39,293 nucleotides of DNA from Treponema sp. (lineage in GTDB: Bacteria; Spirochaetota; Spirochaetia; Treponematales; Breznakiellaceae), in the NCBI GenBank assembly GCA_031256445.1, contig JAIRQN010000073.1, forward strand, positions 1 to 39,293. Direction: 5' to 3'. This document shows positions 1 through 8,170 of the stretch, in pieces (position 1 is the first letter of the stretch; each line of letters begins with the position of its first letter). Below the pieces are notes generated by a model, which worked only from the letters and a program-made list of their open reading frames with translations, did not search any database and was not told the DNA's origin. Made by a program: the position numbers and the translations under genes.

Positions 1-163
1 AGTAATTTGCAATCATAACCTGCCAGAGGAGGAAAATAACTGCATAAACGAGTACATGCTTAGGAATGAAAAGAACCGGCTGTTTAGAGTTTGTCAGTTC
101 TGAAGTAACGAGTTCGGTATTGTTAGTGGTTAATCTCTTCCTCCTAAAATTTTTGGAAAACAA
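1..163 (-). CDS. Possible 5' part of a divergent membrane protein gene (runs off the left edge)
   Basis: The minus strand is open from a TTG at 163-161 to the window edge, about 54 codons. The translation begins with a basic stretch (FSKNFRRKR), then a polar segment, then a hydrophobic run ending HVLVYAVIFLLWQVM, which is the usual layout of a membrane protein start. An AGGAGG sequence lies on the same strand at 145-140 but is followed at normal spacing only by TTA in this frame, so the true start is unclear. The family is not recognised. An open frame of this length could arise by chance, so this is a tentative call based on composition and the divergent position relative to the binding-lipoprotein gene. 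Confidence 0.35.
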   Translation of the reverse strand, partial: MFSKNFRRKRLTTNNTELVTSELTNSKQPVLFIPKHVLVYAVIFLLWQVMIANY

Positions 164-196
164 TGTAAAATTTTATGGTACAATACCTGTAGTAAC

Positions 197-1186
197 ATGG
201 AAAAAAGCCGCTTTTTCTGCCTGATTTTAACAATTTCCCTCTGCTTGCTGCCTTCCTGCGCCAGGAAGAATGTCGAGACCAAGGGTATAATCCTCGGTTT
301 TTCACAGATTGGGGCCGAGAGTGCCTGGCGGAACTGTAATACCCGCTCTGTTCAGGAGGCTGCCGCCGGCGCCGGAATACAGCTTCTGTTTTTTAACGCC
401 GAGCAAAAGCAGGAAAATCAGATTAAGGCAATCCGCTCTTTTATTGCCTATCAGGTTGATATTATTGCCTTTGTGCCAATTGTTTCAGACGGATGGGAAA
501 ATGTACTGGAAGAGGCAAAGGAAGCCAACATTCCTGTTCTAATCTGCGACAGGGAAATTAATATACAGGATGAGAGCCTGTACGCCGGGTATTTGGGTAC
601 AAATATGCTTGCGCAGGGGAGAAGTTCGGCGGAGTATTTAATTAAAAAATTTGTGAACCCCGAAACCGGCCAGTTTTTGGAAGAAAGCGGTAAACCTGTC
701 AGGATCGTTGAACTGCGCGGAACGGAAGGATCTTCTCCTGCGATCATGAGGGCAAAAGGATTCAGGGACATTCTTGCCGGATATTCAGGATTTGAAATTA
801 TCTACAGCGAATCGGGGGATTTTCTGCGTTCAAAGGGTTACGAGCTTATGTGCAACATTCTGGAAGAACTGGATGAAATTGACGTTATCTATTCACATAA
901 CGACGGAATGACTCTTGGAGCCATTGACGCCATGAAGGAACGCGGAATTAAACCAGGAGAGGATATTATTATCATCAGCATTGACGCGGAACAGGCGGCT
1001 ATTGACGCGCTAAAGCGCGGGGAGATTAACTGCGTTGTTGAATGTAACCCCAAGCAGGGGCCGGATATTATGCGCCTGTCCGCTCTTCTGGCGGGAAATG
1101 AAAGCATACCGCGCGTTATTTTCATGGAAGAGGAAGTATTCACCGAATGGGATGATCTTTCCGGTATTGCGCCCAGAGGATACTGA
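197..1186 (+). CDS. Sugar-binding lipoprotein, sensor component (AraP/XylFII-like)
   Basis: A 329-residue protein of the periplasmic binding protein type 1 (RbsB/YtfQ) family. A signal peptide of about 20 residues ends in the lipobox LPSC with Cys21, so the mature protein should be membrane-anchored. The fold is recognisable from GFSQIGAESAWR near the N-terminus, DGWENVLEEAK, VLICDREIN and YSHNDGMTLGAIDAM. It is a clear paralogue of the transport binding protein at 4510-5484. It sits directly before a histidine kinase (2-base gap) and an AraC-type response regulator rather than beside permeases. In the Geobacillus AraPST and Clostridium XylFII-LytS systems a protein in this position hands ligand information to the kinase, so a sensing role is inferred. 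The start has no good Shine-Dalgarno sequence; a weak -10-like TACAAT lies at 179-184. Confidence 0.85.
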   Translation: MEKSRFFCLILTISLCLLPSCARKNVETKGIILGFSQIGAESAWRNCNTRSVQEAAAGAGIQLLFFNAEQKQENQIKAIRSFIAYQVDIIAFVPIVSDGWENVLEEAKEANIPVLICDREINIQDESLYAGYLGTNMLAQGRSSAEYLIKKFVNPETGQFLEESGKPVRIVELRGTEGSSPAIMRAKGFRDILAGYSGFEIIYSESGDFLRSKGYELMCNILEELDEIDVIYSHNDGMTLGAIDAMKERGIKPGEDIIIISIDAEQAAIDALKRGEINCVVECNPKQGPDIMRLSALLAGNESIPRVIFMEEEVFTEWDDLSGIAPRGY

Positions 1187-1188
1187 GA

Positions 1189-2760
1189 ATGCCCCGAAGT
1201 GAAAAAATGCGCAGGCAGCGTTTTACGGAAAGGATAAGGACATTCCTTATCAGCGCAAGCATTATTAAAACCATAAAAACATCGCATATCGTTATTATTG
1301 CGCTTCTTCTGGTTCCTCTTATGATGAGCATTGTTGTCACCTTCTTTAACACAATAAGCTATGACCGGCTTATAAGCAATGTTGATAAAACCAACCGTTT
1401 AAACCAGGTTGTAAGAACAGAAGTCACAAATGAGCTTTGGGATATTGTCGCGGGTAACAAATCGTTCGGTTCGGGCAGTCAATACCAAATAATTGACAGC
1501 ATTAATTCCTCTCTTCAGGACATTATGCGCACTACGCGGGACACCAGAAACAGGCAGATGCTGGAGGTTGCGGGCCGCGCGATGCAGACGCTTACCCGTT
1601 ATGTGAACAGGCTTGGCAGTCAAATGGAAAACAATTTTACTGTTATTGAAAATGAGCGCATGCTGGATGAAATAAGGGGAGTTTCGGTTCTTGTATCCGA
1701 ACTGCTGCAGGATTTTATCGTAAGGGAAATTGAATCGGCGGCGGCGGAGAATCAACAGATAAAAACAAGAGCGGTTGTTATCAGCATTGTTGAAGTAGTT
1801 ATCATTATTCTCGCGGTTTTTATATCCATGTTTGTATGGATGTCTGTGGCAAAGAGCGTTGACAGATCGATAGGCTCCCTTGTTTCACTTTCATCCGCTA
1901 TCGCCGAGGGAAATCTGGAAGCCAGGGCCGCACTGCCGCGTGTGCAGGAACTTGAAACGCTTACCGAGAACCTGAATATCATGGCGGATAAAATCAAAAC
2001 CCTGCTTGACGCCAATATCCGCGAACAGCGCAATCTGCAAAAATCCGAGATGAGGGCGCTGCAGGCGCAGATTACCCCTCATTTTTTGTATAATACTATG
2101 GATTCCATCGTTTGGCTCGCGGAAGGGAACCAGAATGAACAGGTTATCTCCATAACCAGGGCTTTTTCCGACTTTTTCAGGATTTCCCTTAACCGCGGGG
2201 ATGAGTGGGTCCGCGTTCAGGATGAGTTCAAGCATATCGAAAGTTATCTGACAATTCAGAAAATACGCTACCGCGACATTCTCGATTATTCAATTGAATA
2301 TGAGCGTGAAATGGAACAGAAGATAATGCTGAAACTTCTGCTCCAGCCGTTGGTTGAAAACGCGCTGTACCACGGGATTAAAAACAAGAGAGGCAGGGGA
2401 ACAATCAGCATCAGGGGCCGGCGGAAAGAGGGTTTCCTGTGTTTCAGCGTTGCAGATAACGGCATCGGAATGACACAGGCGCAGGCAGCGTCTGTTAAGG
2501 AGCAGCTGGCGCGGGGAACTGCGCCGCAGAAAACAGGCTCTCCCGCGCCCGTTATTGACTGGACTGCCGCAGGAGAAAAGGAGAACCGTATTTACGGCCT
2601 TTACAATGTGGCAAAAAGAATGGAACTGTACTATAACAGAATGGATCTTCTTGATATTCAAAGCGTTTACCGCGAAGGAACAACGGTGTCGCTGTTCATA
2701 CCCGAACCGGAGACAAGGCAGAATGAAGGGCTTTCCCCTTTAAGAGGCGCAAATGTATAA
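1189..2760 (+). CDS. Sensor histidine kinase, YesM/LytS type (AraS-like)
   Basis: A 523-residue membrane histidine kinase. Two transmembrane segments (about residues 33-53 and 195-217) flank a roughly 140-residue extracytoplasmic domain; a HAMP linker follows (about 218-270). The His_kinase domain has the phospho-acceptor His298 in QAQITPHFLYN, and the ATPase domain has Asn391 in VENALYHGIK and the G-box DNGIGM at 423-428. The HxLYN type of H-box is typical of kinases paired with AraC-type regulators. GAGGA precedes the ATG, and the end overlaps the regulator gene by 8 bases, so the two are translationally coupled. It probably detects the ligand-loaded lipoprotein encoded just upstream; the binding interface cannot be read from sequence alone. 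Confidence 0.93.
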   Translation: MPRSEKMRRQRFTERIRTFLISASIIKTIKTSHIVIIALLLVPLMMSIVVTFFNTISYDRLISNVDKTNRLNQVVRTEVTNELWDIVAGNKSFGSGSQYQIIDSINSSLQDIMRTTRDTRNRQMLEVAGRAMQTLTRYVNRLGSQMENNFTVIENERMLDEIRGVSVLVSELLQDFIVREIESAAAENQQIKTRAVVISIVEVVIIILAVFISMFVWMSVAKSVDRSIGSLVSLSSAIAEGNLEARAALPRVQELETLTENLNIMADKIKTLLDANIREQRNLQKSEMRALQAQITPHFLYNTMDSIVWLAEGNQNEQVISITRAFSDFFRISLNRGDEWVRVQDEFKHIESYLTIQKIRYRDILDYSIEYEREMEQKIMLKLLLQPLVENALYHGIKNKRGRGTISIRGRRKEGFLCFSVADNGIGMTQAQAASVKEQLARGTAPQKTGSPAPVIDWTAAGEKENRIYGLYNVAKRMELYYNRMDLLDIQSVYREGTTVSLFIPEPETRQNEGLSPLRGANV

Positions 2761-4342
2761 GGTTTTTCTTGTAGAAGACGAGATTCTTGTGCGGGAAGGA
2801 ATCCGCAATAACATTCCGTGGGATCAAACTCCTTATACTCTGGCGGGCGAAGCGCCTGACGGCGAAATGGCGCTTTCCATGATTCAGGACATAAAACCCG
2901 ATATTCTGATAACGGATATCCGCATGCCGTTTATGGACGGTCTTACTCTTTCGCGTATTGTAAAAAAGACCCTGCCGTGGATTAAAATAATAATCCTTTC
3001 CGGTCATGACGAGTTTGAATACGCTAAAGAGGCGATATCAATAGGAGTAGAAGAATATCTTTTAAAGCCGGTTTCTTCGCAGGATATGCGCAAAACGCTG
3101 GATAAAATAGCGATGCGCATAGACGATGAAAAAGAAAAACTTTTAAATATGGAAAAACTGGCGGCCCAGGTTAGGTCTTCGACAGATATTCTGCGCGACA
3201 GATGGCTTGTCGATTTTATGAACGGCAGAATTCCCGCGGCGGACGCGATAGAGCAGGGCAGGGAGTTCGGAGTTGATCTTCTGGCGCGCTCATATATTGT
3301 ACTGGCGGCGGGGATTATTTACCCCGCTGAAAAAGAAGATCAGCTTGTTCAGGTAAAGATAATATTTCAGCTAATACTTGAAAATTATCCGGGCAGCATA
3401 TGGTTTGCCGAAGATGAAAAAAATTTTACTGTTCTTCTGAAGGAAATGTCGAATAACGATGAAGATTCCGCGTATGCTGCCGCTCAGGCGCTGAAATACG
3501 AAATTGAAAGAAAAACCGAATGCAGGGTAATGATAGGCGTCGGGCCTGACGCGCAAAGGATAGGAGAAGCCGCAAAGTCATTTTCAACGGCGCGTAAAAT
3601 TGTCAATTACGGCATTTCGCGCGGTCTTTCGATCATTGCCGATGACAAGCTGCTCCCCCGCGAAGAAGGCGGTTTTGATCCGTCTCCGCTTCTCAGTATC
3701 AGCGGAGACATTTTCCTTACCAGGCTTAAATACGCGGCAAAAAAAGATATCGGTTCAATTATTTCTGAATATACCAAAGTCTTTAAAAATAACTTCAATG
3801 ACAACCAGATGCTCGTTTTCTTCATTTTTGGCGAAATAATAATAGCAGCTTCCAAAATTGTGGAAGCGCTGGGCGGCGATATCAGAAATATCGCTCCTTA
3901 CAGTCTGAACCAGAAGGATATTCAGGGTATCACGGAATCCGAAGAGATTTTCAATGAAAAAGTAAAAAATCTGCTTTCCGCGGTGATTGAGTACCGTGAC
4001 GCTCATACGAAAGGCAGGTATCAGTCTATTATTATGAAAGCCAGGGATTATATAGACCGTAATTTCAGTTCGGCTGATATTTCACTGTATTCAACCGCTT
4101 CCTGCGTAGGAATCAGCCCAAATCATTTAAGCACGGTTTTTACCCAGGAAACAGGTGAAAATTTCATTGAGTATTTGACAAGGGTCCGGATTGACAAAGC
4201 TAAACAGCTTTTGTGGGAAACCTCAATGAAAAGCGCCGATATTGCGCATGAAACCGGTTTCAGCGATCCTCATTATTTCAGCAGCATTTTCAAGAAAAAC
4301 ACGGGGTTTTCTCCGAGGGAATTCCGCCTGTCAAAAAAATAA
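2753..4342 (+). CDS. Response regulator with AraC-type DNA-binding domain (YesN/AraT-like)
   Basis: A 529-residue regulator. The receiver domain covers about residues 1-120 and has the acidic pair at E8/D9, phospho-acceptor Asp55 in ITDIRMPFMDG and the conserved Lys104 in LLKP. A middle region of about 300 residues of the YesN type follows. The C-terminal 100 residues are two helix-turn-helix modules of the AraC family, recognised by SADIAHETGFSDPHYFS and FKKNTGFSPREFR. The length fits the YesN family. It is the partner of the kinase with which it overlaps by 8 bases. The nearest likely target is the importer promoter region starting right after its stop codon (4343-4509). Confidence 0.93.
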   Translation: MYKVFLVEDEILVREGIRNNIPWDQTPYTLAGEAPDGEMALSMIQDIKPDILITDIRMPFMDGLTLSRIVKKTLPWIKIIILSGHDEFEYAKEAISIGVEEYLLKPVSSQDMRKTLDKIAMRIDDEKEKLLNMEKLAAQVRSSTDILRDRWLVDFMNGRIPAADAIEQGREFGVDLLARSYIVLAAGIIYPAEKEDQLVQVKIIFQLILENYPGSIWFAEDEKNFTVLLKEMSNNDEDSAYAAAQALKYEIERKTECRVMIGVGPDAQRIGEAAKSFSTARKIVNYGISRGLSIIADDKLLPREEGGFDPSPLLSISGDIFLTRLKYAAKKDIGSIISEYTKVFKNNFNDNQMLVFFIFGEIIIAASKIVEALGGDIRNIAPYSLNQKDIQGITESEEIFNEKVKNLLSAVIEYRDAHTKGRYQSIIMKARDYIDRNFSSADISLYSTASCVGISPNHLSTVFTQETGENFIEYLTRVRIDKAKQLLWETSMKSADIAHETGFSDPHYFSSIFKKNTGFSPREFRLSKK

Positions 4343-4374
4343 GAAAAAATTACACCTAATTTCGTAGAATATTC

Positions 4375-4433
4375 AATTTATATGGAACCTATACATTTAT
4401 TTATTTTTTTAAATAAAAAATTTCATATAAATT
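4375..4433 (+). repeat. AT-rich inverted repeat between regulator gene and importer operon
   Basis: AATTTATATG at 4375-4384 is matched exactly by its reverse complement CATATAAATT at 4424-4433, and pairing continues inward by three more positions with one G-U. The loop contains further self-complementary T/A runs around 4399-4415. It could end the sensing-operon transcript or act as an operator. The absence of a G+C-rich stem makes it an atypical terminator. Confidence 0.4.
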
Positions 4434-4447
4434 CGTAATAAAAATCA

Positions 4448-4476
4448 TGTACAAAGACAGTTAGTGCCTATATCAT
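4448..4476 (+). promoter_or_regulatory. Candidate promoter of the furanose importer operon
   Basis: TGTACA at 4448-4453 (4 of 6 matches to the -35 consensus) is followed after 17 bases by TATCAT at 4471-4476 (5 of 6 matches to -10). The weak -35 box fits a promoter that needs an activator, such as the AraC-type regulator encoded just upstream. The short motif TTCGTA occurs twice upstream in the same orientation, at 4361-4366 and 4432-4437, and could mark regulator half-sites. This is inferred from pattern only. Confidence 0.38.
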
Positions 4477-4509
4477 ACTTTAATTAAACTTTTTTTATGG
4501 AGGAAAGTT

Positions 4510-5484
4510 ATGAAAAAATTTATCGCAATTCTTTTGGTTCTCACTGTAGCGGCATCAATGGCATTCGCGGGCGGCGGCAAGCAGGCAGCGTCCGGACCAA
4601 AAAACATCACAATCGGTTTTGCGCAATGTAAGGCGGACGAGTCTGACTGGCGCATGGCGAACACAAGGTCAATGTTGAATTCATTCAATGTGCCCGGTTA
4701 CCGCCTGATTATGTCAGATTCAAACAATGACGCGGCAAAACAGGTTGCCGATGTTCAGGGCTTTATTAACATGGAAGTTGACTATATAGTCATCGCCGCT
4801 GTTAACATGGACGGATGGGACACAGTTCTTAGAAACGCCAAGAACGCGCGCATTCCTGTTATTCTGGTAGACCGCAACATCAACGCCGCCGAAGATCTTT
4901 GGACATGCTATGTAGGCCCGGATTTCAAGGTAGAAGGCCAAAAAGCAACCGCCTGGATGGAAAAACATTTCGGCAGCAACCCTGTGAACATTGTCAATAT
5001 TCAGGGACAGCTTGGCTCCGGCGCGCAGGTCGGGCGCAGCGCTGCTCTTGATGACGGTGTCGCAAAACACAGTAACTGGACTCTTCTTGCAAGACAAACC
5101 GGCAACTGGGGCACTGACACTGCGAAACAGATCATGACATCGTGGATACAGCAGTTCGGCGACAGGATCAACTGCGTTTACGCCGAAAATGACAATATGG
5201 CGGACGGCGCTATCCAGGCTCTTAAGGAAGCCGGAAAGAAAGTCGGTAAAGCCGATGGTGTCGCGATCATTTCTTTCGACGCAAACAGACCTTATCTTCA
5301 GATGACGCTCGAAGGGCTAATTAACTGTAACGTTGAGTGCAACCCTCTGCACGGGCCCAGGGTAAAGGGAATCATCGATAATCTTGAGAAGGGAATTCAG
5401 CCGAAGAAGATTGAGTACATCGAAGAAGAAGCATTCTTCTGGGATACAATCACACAGGCTATTATTGACGCCCGCCAGTATTAA
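4510..5484 (+). CDS. ytfQ: Periplasmic sugar-binding protein of a furanose-type ABC importer (YtfQ-like)
   Basis: A 324-residue binding protein of the RbsB/YtfQ family, the ligand receptor for the importer encoded just downstream. A Sec signal peptide of about 20 residues ends AFA before GGGKQ; there is no lipobox Cys, so the protein should be free in the periplasm. Family signatures include GFAQCKADESDWR, NMDGWDTVLRNAK, ILVDRNIN and YAENDNMADGAIQAL. GGAGG at 4500-4504 sets the ATG. YtfQ of E. coli binds galactofuranose. D-Galf and L-Araf have related ring stereochemistry, and two arabinofuranosidase genes lie in the same cluster, so L-arabinofuranose is the inferred ligand here. Confidence 0.88.
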   Translation: MKKFIAILLVLTVAASMAFAGGGKQAASGPKNITIGFAQCKADESDWRMANTRSMLNSFNVPGYRLIMSDSNNDAAKQVADVQGFINMEVDYIVIAAVNMDGWDTVLRNAKNARIPVILVDRNINAAEDLWTCYVGPDFKVEGQKATAWMEKHFGSNPVNIVNIQGQLGSGAQVGRSAALDDGVAKHSNWTLLARQTGNWGTDTAKQIMTSWIQQFGDRINCVYAENDNMADGAIQALKEAGKKVGKADGVAIISFDANRPYLQMTLEGLINCNVECNPLHGPRVKGIIDNLEKGIQPKKIEYIEEEAFFWDTITQAIIDARQY

Positions 5485-5499
5485 TAACGACTGATGAGA

Positions 5500-5531
5500 A
5501 GCGGGGAACAGGAATTTTTTCACTCCCCGCT
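5500..5531 (+). terminator. Intergenic hairpin between binding protein and ATPase genes
   Basis: AGCGGGGA at 5500-5507 pairs perfectly with TCCCCGCT at 5524-5531 across a 16-base loop, and pairing extends outward with one bulge. No T run follows, so it is more likely an mRNA-stabilising or partially attenuating stem than a full terminator. Such stems after the first gene commonly let a binding protein be made in excess over its membrane complex. Confidence 0.55.
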
Positions 5532-5580
5532 CTCTGCTTCCGGCTCCTGACTCCTATTCGTTTTTACGGGAAAATATTTA

Positions 5581-7119
5581 ATGATTGAAATGGGTAATGA
5601 AACGCAGCCCTCCCTGTTAACAATGAGAAATACCGGTATCTCTTTTCCAGGCGTACGCGCGCTCAATCAGGTTAATTTTACATTGCGTCACGGTGAAATA
5701 CACGCTCTGATGGGCGAAAACGGAGCGGGAAAATCGACGCTTATCAAAGTGCTGACAGGCGTTTATCAGACAGATGAAGGAAGCGTTGCTATTGAAGGCG
5801 AACCTGTTTTCATTCGTTCCCCTTCAGATGCCCGCAAGCACGGCGTAAGCACCGTGTATCAGGAAGTCAATCTTTGTCCTAATCTTTCGGTAGCTGAGAA
5901 TCTTTTCCTTGGACATGAACCGCGAAAAATGGGCCTCATTGACTGGCGCAAAATGCATACGGAAGCCGCCGGTTTACTGGAAAAATTGAATATCGCGGTA
6001 GACACGGGAGCGCAGCTTGACAGCTGTTCAATCGCGATTCAGCAGTTGATAGCGATTGCGCGCGCCGTAATGGTAGATTGTAAAATTCTGATTCTGGATG
6101 AGCCGACATCCTCCCTTGACGAGAGCGAAGTGCAAAAGCTTTTCACGCTTATGAGGCAGCTGAAAGATCAGGGCGTGGGAATTATTTTTATTACGCACTT
6201 TATCGAAGAGGTGTACAGGATATGCGACCGCATAACGGTTTTGCGTAACGGAAAGCTGGTCGGCGAATATGTAGCGCAGGATATGCCGCGCCTTGCGCTT
6301 GTGTCAAAGATGATGGGCAAGGCTCTGGATGATCTTGCTAAATTAAAGCCAGATGAAGATGAATTAAAATCTTACGAAGGCGAAATCCCGCTTGTGCAGG
6401 CGCACGGCCTTTCAAGCGGCGTTTCAAAGGTTTTTCCCTTCGATTTAAAAATATATAAAGGCGAAGTTATCGGTTTCAGCGGTCTTTTGGGTTCCGGACG
6501 GAGCGAACTTGTGCGCTCAATTTACGGCGCGGATAAGGCCGTTCACGGGAATTTATCATTAAAAGGAAATACTGTAAAAATAAAAAAACCTCTTGACGCC
6601 ATGAAGCAGAGAATGGCGTATCTGCCGGAAGACAGAAAAGCAGACGGCATTTTTTCTGAACTTTCGGTAAGGGAAAATATTATTATCGCCCTTCAGACAA
6701 AATACGGATTATTCAAACGCATCAGCCGCAAAGATATGGAAAAGTACGCAGACGAGTATATAAAACTGCTCAATATAAAAACGCCGGGAAGCGAAACTCC
6801 GGTAAGGAGCCTGTCAGGCGGCAACCAGCAGAAAGTAATTCTGGCGCGGTGGCTTTTAACGAACCCGGAATTTATGATACTTGACGAGCCTACCAGGGGA
6901 ATTGACGTAGGCACAAAAACAGAAATACAAAAACTTATTTTAAAACTGGCCTCCGAAGGCAGGAGCGTAGCCTTCATTTCCTCTGAACTGGATGAAATGC
7001 TGCGCACCTGTTCAAGAATGGCAGTAATGAGGGATCGCCGCAAGATCGGAGAATTAAGCGGCCAGGATATGAACCAGGAAAAAATAATGCAGACAATAGC
7101 GGGAGGCGAACATGCCTGA
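5581..7119 (+). CDS. ytfR: Sugar ABC transporter ATP-binding protein with two ATPase domains (YtfR/RbsA-like)
   Basis: A 512-residue tandem ABC ATPase that powers the importer with the two permeases that follow. The first domain has Walker A GENGAGKST (residues 45-53), an off-consensus signature region CSIAIQQ and Walker B ILILDEPTSSLD. The second has the degenerate Walker A GLLGSGRSE that is normal for this family, a canonical signature LSGGNQQK and ILDEPTRGIDVG. Length and layout match RbsA/YtfR. The end overlaps the next gene by 8 bases, with GGAGG inside the overlap serving as that gene's ribosome site. The start region has only a weak ribosome site; a second ATG lies nine bases further on. 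Confidence 0.93.
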   Translation: MIEMGNETQPSLLTMRNTGISFPGVRALNQVNFTLRHGEIHALMGENGAGKSTLIKVLTGVYQTDEGSVAIEGEPVFIRSPSDARKHGVSTVYQEVNLCPNLSVAENLFLGHEPRKMGLIDWRKMHTEAAGLLEKLNIAVDTGAQLDSCSIAIQQLIAIARAVMVDCKILILDEPTSSLDESEVQKLFTLMRQLKDQGVGIIFITHFIEEVYRICDRITVLRNGKLVGEYVAQDMPRLALVSKMMGKALDDLAKLKPDEDELKSYEGEIPLVQAHGLSSGVSKVFPFDLKIYKGEVIGFSGLLGSGRSELVRSIYGADKAVHGNLSLKGNTVKIKKPLDAMKQRMAYLPEDRKADGIFSELSVRENIIIALQTKYGLFKRISRKDMEKYADEYIKLLNIKTPGSETPVRSLSGGNQQKVILARWLLTNPEFMILDEPTRGIDVGTKTEIQKLILKLASEGRSVAFISSELDEMLRTCSRMAVMRDRRKIGELSGQDMNQEKIMQTIAGGEHA

Positions 7120-8167
7120 ATTAATCGAAGCGCAGGCAAAACCGTTTTACAAAAGACTTCTGGAAAACCGTTCAATCTTTTCACTGGCGCTTCTGTTTAT
7201 AATTCTGATTCAGAATATTATTACAACGCCGACATTTTTCAGCATGTCAATTACCAACGGGCTGCTTTCCGGTTATATACCAATAATTCTTGACGAAGCC
7301 AGCAGGCTGGTTATTGTTACGCTCGGCATGACACTGGTAACCGCCGTCTCAGGCGGGCAGGATATCAGCGTTGGATCAATTATGGCGATATCCGCGGCTT
7401 TCTGCGGTTTGCTGCTTAACGGTCCCGAATACAGAACTGATGTTTTCCATAACCCCTACGCGCTGGCGGTACTGGCAGGTCTTATGGGCGGCGCGTTATG
7501 CGGCGCTTTTAACGGGTTTTTGGTTGCCGTTCTGCGCATCCAGCCGATGATTGCCTCGCTTATTCTTTTTACAGCCGGGCGTTCAATAGCCAAACTTATA
7601 ACATACAGTCAGACAGTTTACATTATGAACCCTGTTTTTAAATACCTTGGCGTTCAGATACCCGGCATACCAATCAGGACAACAATCATTGTCTCTGTTT
7701 TAATGATAGTGATTGTTACAGCGGTTGTAAAATTTACAAGCCTTGGGCTTAATATCGAAAGTATAGGCATTAACAGTTCCGCCGCCCGCCTTGTCGGAAT
7801 TAATTCCACATTAATCAAATTCATGACATTTGTTATCTGCGGGCTTTTGTGCGCCGTAGCAGGGCTTATGGCTTCCAGCGCTGTCGGCAGCGTGAACTCC
7901 GATGAAATCGGCAGGGCTATTGAACTTGACGCGATACTGGCCGTTGCCCTCGGAGGCACGCTTCTTGGCGGAGGGAAATTCAGCATAGCAGGTTCTGTGA
8001 TAGGAGCGTATACAATTCAGGCGATCACTACGACAATGTACGCAATGCAGGTGCGCGCCGATCAATTGAATGTGTTTAAGGCGATTGTAATAGTCATATT
8101 GATTGTTATTTCAAGCGATGTTTTCAGGGAGAAAATGAAATTTTTTACAGTGCGGGTAAAAAGGTAA
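7112..8167 (+). CDS. ytfT: Sugar ABC transporter permease 1 (YtfT-like)
   Basis: A 351-residue membrane protein of the BPD_transp_2 (RbsC-type) permease family with about eight to ten hydrophobic segments. Family motifs include LVTAVSGGQDISVGSIMAISAA near residue 90 (quoted in part) and DAILAVALGGTLLGGG near residue 275. GGAGG lies six bases before the ATG. It overlaps the ATPase gene by 8 bases and is followed after only three bases by a second, different permease gene. The pair of distinct permeases is the E. coli YtfT/YjfF arrangement and suggests a heterodimeric channel, whereas ribose and xylose importers use one permease gene. Confidence 0.9.
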   Translation: MPELIEAQAKPFYKRLLENRSIFSLALLFIILIQNIITTPTFFSMSITNGLLSGYIPIILDEASRLVIVTLGMTLVTAVSGGQDISVGSIMAISAAFCGLLLNGPEYRTDVFHNPYALAVLAGLMGGALCGAFNGFLVAVLRIQPMIASLILFTAGRSIAKLITYSQTVYIMNPVFKYLGVQIPGIPIRTTIIVSVLMIVIVTAVVKFTSLGLNIESIGINSSAARLVGINSTLIKFMTFVICGLLCAVAGLMASSAVGSVNSDEIGRAIELDAILAVALGGTLLGGGKFSIAGSVIGAYTIQAITTTMYAMQVRADQLNVFKAIVIVILIVISSDVFREKMKFFTVRVKR

Positions 8168-8170
8168 AAT

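Noticed and set aside
153-184. TTGGAA and TACAAT before the first lipoprotein gene
   Set aside because: The spacing is 20 bases and the leader would be only a few bases; kept as a note and not called as a promoter.
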